Source: Pinguiococcus pyrenoidosus (lineage: Eukaryota > Sar > Pinguiophyceae > Pinguiochrysidales > Pinguiochrysidaceae). Taken from it: a DNA stretch of 19,520 nucleotides. The notes under the pieces were generated by a model. The model made no database searches, was not told the DNA's origin, and saw nothing but the letters and a program-made list of their open reading frames with translations. This document shows positions 15,321-19,520 of the stretch, in pieces. The position numbers and the translations under genes were made by a program. The stretch lies in assembly GCA_019677205.1 (NCBI GenBank), contig JAAMXY010000537.1, forward strand, positions 1 through 19,520. The letters are read 5' to 3'. Within the stretch, counting starts at the first letter, position 1. Each line of letters begins with the position of its first letter.

Positions 15321-17571
15321 ATGCTGAGTACGGCGTTCTCTTTCCAGGTGCACAATAGCGTGGTGCCTGGGGTGGTGTGCTCGGGTCGCTTTGACGGGCA
15401 AAAACCCAGTCTGGCACTGGCCACGCGCGCTGGGAAGCTCTTGCTGCACAGCCCGCACGCTGTGGAGCAAGGGGGGGAGGCCCTTCGCCTGCTCAACATC
15501 AACCGAGAGGTCAAGAGTGTCTGTGCAGGGCCCCTGGAGAGCGAGGGGGGCAAGGACGTGCTCTTGCTGGGCACCTCCAGCAACCTCATGGCCTACGACG
15601 TCGACAGGAACGCCGACAGCTTCTTCCTTGAGCAGCCCGACGGCGCCAATGTGGTCCTCCTGGGACAGGCGAAGGGCCTGGCCGAGAAGCTTGTGCTAGT
15701 GGGAGGCGACTGCAGCGTCTATGGCTACGACAAGGCCGGGGTGGAAAAGTTCTGGACCGTCACAGGCGACAACGTCTCCGCGATGGCGCTTTGCGATGCG
15801 TTCAGCACCGGAGAACCGAATCTCCTCGTGGGCTCCGAGGATTTTGCCATCCGCGTCTTTGATGGCGAGGAGATGGTGAGCGAAATCACGGAGGCGGAGA
15901 AGGTGACTCATCTCACGCCGGCCGGGAGGAACAGGTAGACAGCACGGCATTCATGGTAGCTGCTCAAGCTCGTGTGAATTGACTTGGTGCGAACTCTACC
16001 CTCTCCAAAGATTCAGCTTCGGCTTGCACAAGGGCACCACCGGTCTGTATGGAGGGCAGAAGCGGCTCTGGCGCAAGCGCAACAAGCACGAGGTCAACGC
16101 GATGCTTAGCTTCGACATCGACGCCGATGGCGTCGACGAGGTGATCAGCGGCTTCAGCAGCGGACAGCTTGTCGTCCGTAGTCAGGACGACGGCAGCGCC
16201 ATCTGCAAGGAGACTCTGCCAAGCGGCATTGCGGGGCTGGTGAGAGAGGACTACCGCCTGGACGGCAACGAAGAGCTGATCGTGTGCTGCACCAACGGTG
16301 AAGTTCGGGGCTACCTTGCCATGGAAGGGCAAGCCGGCAAGGCGCGCATGGATGAGCTGCAGGACCGGAAGGCTCTCGAGCAGCTGCAGCAGCAGAAGGC
16401 GGAGCTGCTCCAGGAGCTGCGGACGCTGGAGGATGCCCTCCGGTCAAATCGCGGAGGCGTCCGAGAGTCGCAGGGCTTCATCCCGCCGAACACGCAGGTG
16501 GTCTTCGATCTCGCGCACAATGATCGAGGCCTCTTGGAGCTCCGGCTGAAGACCAACAACAACACCGTCATCGCCAGTGCCGTGGCACGAGACGTCAATG
16601 GGGGGATCTTTGGGAGCGAGCTCCTCGTGCATTCGGCCACTAGTCCCGAGAGGTCCATGCGGATACCCATCTTGACGACGAAGAATCAGGCGACGACGCT
16701 GAGCGTGCAAGCGCACGTGGGCGCCAGAGCGAGTGCTGTCCACCTCCAGGTCTTCGAGATGGAGGTGCCGATGAAGAAGTTTGCGCGCTTCTTCCCGGAC
16801 CCCAACCCGCCCCAGCGTCTCACCGGTGTCTCGCGATCCTGCGTGACCTTCACCCTACCGGAGCCGGCCTTCCGTCGGGTACCGGCTTTTTTGGCGGAGA
16901 GCTTTGTTCGGGCGGAATCGGTGGCGCGAGGCAGAAAGTCGGATCTGATCGAGTACGCCTTTGCCGCGGTGACGCGCGACGCAGCCAACGACACCTATGT
17001 GGTGCAGCGGCTGGGCATCGAGGGGTCGAAGCGAGACGGCTTCAGCATCAAGATCATCTGCGACGACATGGAGCTGGCAGGAGAGGTTGTGCAGGAGCTC
17101 TGCAGGCACGTGCAGTGCGACGAGCTCGAGAGCTACGCCGAGTTTCCCGCGGAGATGAGTCAGTTTGTAGAGGTCGTGGAGCGCGTGAAGAGCTACAACG
17201 AACTGCGCATGAAGCTCACCGCCGACATGGCCGACAGCTCGGACAAGGTCAAGGCCCTGGTCATCCGCGCGGAGGATGCGCGCCTTCTCGGGGACATGAA
17301 GCGCATGCGCCGCATGTACGGGGATCTCTACGCGTTGAACGGGGAGCTCATCGGCGAGCACATGAAGCGCGCCAACAACCACGCCGCTCTTCTCGCGAAC
17401 CTGAGGGACGTCAATCAGATGATCTCGAAGGCGGCCAACCTGCGCATGGGCAACGCAAAGGCCAGAGTCGTTTCCGAATGCCGCATGGCCGTGAAAAACA
17501 ACGATCTCCAAGCCATGGCGCAGATCATTGCCCACGGCTCCCGCTCGCAAATGGGGCTGTCGCACAATTGA
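15321..17571 (+). CDS. BBS2: BBS2, BBSome subunit
   Basis: BBS2 is a core subunit of the BBSome, the coat-like complex that moves membrane proteins in and out of cilia. Exons 15321-15934 and 16011-17571 join (donor CAG|GTAGAC, acceptor CCAAAG, phase 2) to 724 residues, almost the length of the human protein (721). The start MLSTAFSFQVHN lines up with the family's N-terminus. Residues 1-310 form the beta-propeller: SGRFDGQKPSLALATRAGK, SEDFAIRVFDGEE, then across the junction NR|FSFGLHKGTTGLYG, SFDIDADGVDEVISGFSSG and VREDYRLDGNEELIVCCTNGE. A coiled coil rich in Gln, Leu and Glu follows (about 318-352), then the GAE-like platform and helical C-terminus. No domain is missing. The head-to-head neighbour also belongs to the cilium. 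Confidence 0.97.
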
Positions 17572-18133
17572 GTTGCGTGTCTTCTCCAAACGATGGTAGC
17601 GTTTCTGGTGGGCTGCCATGGCTTCGGAGCGCTGGAGCACAGGACGTCACGAAGCATTGCTTGGGAAAAGAAGCGCGTCACGAGGGACGAGAAGGGTGAT
17701 ATCATTGAATTGCCAAGCCAAGTGACGAGTCTAGAGACCGTGGCACACCGGCGCCTAGCTGCTGATCGGCTCTGCAGCGCCGTTGAACATACGAGGCGGT
17801 AGCGTTTGAAGGACGTCGAAGTAGAGGAGGTGGCGTATAGAGCTGCCCTTCACGACGGCGAGTATGAATAGAGAGCGCTTGCTCAAGAGGGTGTGAGGGA
17901 AATTTCGGCAGCTTCTTGCTATGCGCGGAGTACATGGCAGGGGAGAAGACTTAGGTAGGTGAGCGCCAGGGCATCAGACAACTGGGTTGTGGCTGAATTT
18001 GCTACAAGTTCTTCTCCGCTTTCACTGAAGCACTTGCTGGTAGCTTGATCGTTGAGACACAAACTACACGTTCACATTTCAATTCAGCGATCAGACACAG
18101 CGCACCAAACTACAAAGAGGTTGATATAATGCA
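17572..18133. other. Convergent intergenic region
   Basis: About 560 bases lie between the stop codons of BBS2 (+) and the kinase (-). The longest open frames have no recognisable motif. I see no RNA gene or repeat here. Confidence 0.55.
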
Positions 18134-19520
18134 TCAAATGCTGTTCCGCTCGCGGATGCACTGTTCATTGTATTCCTGCAGGCGGGTCAAGAAGGCCGTC
18201 AGCTCAGCCGATGGGGCTACTTCCTCGTAGGACGTCGCCTTGAGAGCTGCCGATAGACGGTCTCGGTCATGACGGTATCGATCTTGCGGCCTAAACTCGA
18301 CACATTTGTTGCGAATTGGTTGGAGCTCGGAGACTGCATCGGGCAATGGCGGAAATGTTGCCGACTGGCCAAGAATCCGCTGGTCTTCTTCCGAACGAAA
18401 TAGCTCAAAGCAAGCTTCATCCAGTAGCATACCGACGCTGAAATAGTCGCTCTCGAAGGAATACTGCACGCGTCCCCTTTTTGTTGGAGCCTGTTGCGGC
18501 GTCACCTCCGGCGCCATGTACGGGCTTGTCCCAACGTGGGCAGTCTTCAGACTGAGTAAGTTACCGCTGCTCTCTCTTGCAACACCGAAATCGCAGAACT
18601 TGGCGTAGAAAGCTTGCTCAGCTCCTGCAGGCGCGAATAAGAGAAGATTCTCCGGCTTGATGTCTCGATGGAGAATGCCTCTCGAGTGAAAGTGCTCCAT
18701 CCCTCTAGCAACGCTGGTGAAAACCTTCATCAGCACACCCCGCAAGAGCGGAACATTCCCATGCTGCGTTCCCGTGTTTCGAAAGCAGTTCAAGAGCGCC
18801 CGAAAGGAGCCCAGCTCAGCATACTGCATGACGAGGCCCAGCTTGTCCACCCTTCCGTCCTGCCTTGTGACGTAGTACCCATAAAAGTCGACAACCTCCT
18901 CGCACTGAGCCTTTCGAAGCGTGTCAAGCTCTCGAAGAATGTCGCAAATACCTTCGCGGCTCTCCGGCTCGATCTCCTTGATCGCCACCAAGGCATTGGT
19001 ATCGTCACGTCCACAGAAGACGCGGCCAAAGGCACCGCTGCCAATGATGTGCCTGTCGCTGAAGCCGCTGGCGCAATAGCGCTTCAGCTTTGGGAGCAAG
19101 TAGGAGATCGCGAGCTCAAGCTCTCCCTGACCACGTGCATGTTCGTCCCGCGCTTCCCTTTCCATCTTAGCATCCCTCTGTATCGCCTCCTGGCTTCCCG
19201 TCTCGCGACGACGCTCCAGCATCTCCGGCCTCACTGTGCCTCGGAGAAGCTCGTTCCCTGACTCGCGGAACGCCTGCGCGATGTCAGGGGCGATCCAGGC
19301 AGAGGTGCCATCATCCGCAGTACAATACTCCAGGCCACAACACGATTGCCACTGCGTGATCAGCTTGTCCATCATGGCGCTCACCAAGGCGAGGTTGACT
19401 TCGCAGTACGATCGCAGGGTTTCCGCTTCTTCCTCTCGAAACCTTTCGGCTCCCAGGAGAGCCACGTAGTCAAACGAAGTCTCGGCATCGTCTTGGACAT
19501 AGTGTTCAAGAGCTTCCAAC
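18134..19520 (-). CDS. Protein kinase, N-terminus outside window
   Basis: At least 461 residues are read without introns; the frame is still open at the right edge and no start ATG is settled, so the N-terminus is missing. Counting from the edge, the kinase domain covers about 154-425 with all key residues: glycine loop GSGAFGRV (160-167), VAIKE lysine (181), catalytic HRDIKPENLL (284-293), DFG (310-312), APE (336-338) and DYFSVGMLLDE. HRDIKPEN and TSPYMAPE point to Ser/Thr specificity. The activation loop is short. The roughly 150 residues before it are acidic and helical, with a charged Arg/Glu stretch (about 100-130) that may be a coiled coil; I do not recognise the domain. Kinase subfamily not assigned. 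Confidence 0.93.
   Translation of the reverse strand, partial: LEALEHYVQDDAETSFDYVALLGAERFREEEAETLRSYCEVNLALVSAMMDKLITQWQSCCGLEYCTADDGTSAWIAPDIAQAFRESGNELLRGTVRPEMLERRRETGSQEAIQRDAKMEREARDEHARGQGELELAISYLLPKLKRYCASGFSDRHIIGSGAFGRVFCGRDDTNALVAIKEIEPESREGICDILRELDTLRKAQCEEVVDFYGYYVTRQDGRVDKLGLVMQYAELGSFRALLNCFRNTGTQHGNVPLLRGVLMKVFTSVARGMEHFHSRGILHRDIKPENLLLFAPAGAEQAFYAKFCDFGVARESSGNLLSLKTAHVGTSPYMAPEVTPQQAPTKRGRVQYSFESDYFSVGMLLDEACFELFRSEEDQRILGQSATFPPLPDAVSELQPIRNKCVEFRPQDRYRHDRDRLSAALKATSYEEVAPSAELTAFLTRLQEYNEQCIRERNSI

Noticed and set aside
16855-17640. Long minus-strand frame opposite BBS2
   Set aside because: Antisense shadow of a conserved BBS2 exon; His/Leu/Val-rich composition typical of such shadows.

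Overview
This window is eukaryotic nuclear DNA. It holds nine protein genes and one tRNA gene on both strands. Five of the nine protein genes are clearly split by short introns (57-193 bases, all GT-AG); a sixth, the RRM gene, is inferred to be split. It is GC-rich with a few AT-rich islands in intergenic DNA. The cilium genes BBS2 and an ARL2BP-type BART protein show that the organism builds cilia or flagella. The RRM gene appears to begin with a signal peptide followed directly by phenylalanine, the leader style of algae with red-derived complex plastids (stramenopiles, haptophytes, cryptophytes and relatives). Uniform GT-AG introns argue against a dinoflagellate. My best inference is a flagellated alga with a complex plastid and a compact genome; I cannot name the species.

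Layout, left to right: a partial zinc-finger gene (-, 1-574); an RRM protein probably sent to the plastid (+, 771-1574); a BTB-BACK-Kelch protein with a C-terminal Asn-His-Gly repeat (-, 1995-4310); an aprataxin (-, 5492-6503); a large nuclear-factor-like protein (+, 7329-9818); a DDI1 ubiquitin shuttle/aspartyl protease (-, 10407-12035); an initiator tRNA-Met (-, 12207-12278); an Rcf2-like HIG1 mitochondrial protein (+, 12680-13858); an ARL2BP-like BART protein (-, 14292-15073); BBS2 (+, 15321-17571); and a Ser/Thr-type protein kinase cut by the window edge (-, 18134-19520).

The exon structures of aprataxin, DDI1, ARL2BP, Rcf2 and BBS2 were worked out by hand from splice signals, reading phase and conserved family residues. 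They restore full-length proteins of about 272, 435, 151, 258 and 724 residues. Most neighbours are unrelated housekeeping genes. The exception is the head-to-head pair ARL2BP/BBS2, two cilium-linked genes sharing a 247-base intergenic region that contains a perfect inverted repeat. I saw no mobile element, CRISPR array, prokaryotic operon or virus-like gene, and no clear wholly new system. The most informative points are the hidden plastid leader, the Rcf2 gene hidden behind an apparent stop codon, the ciliary gene pair, the altered HIT motif of aprataxin and the unusual 1:72 pair of the initiator tRNA.
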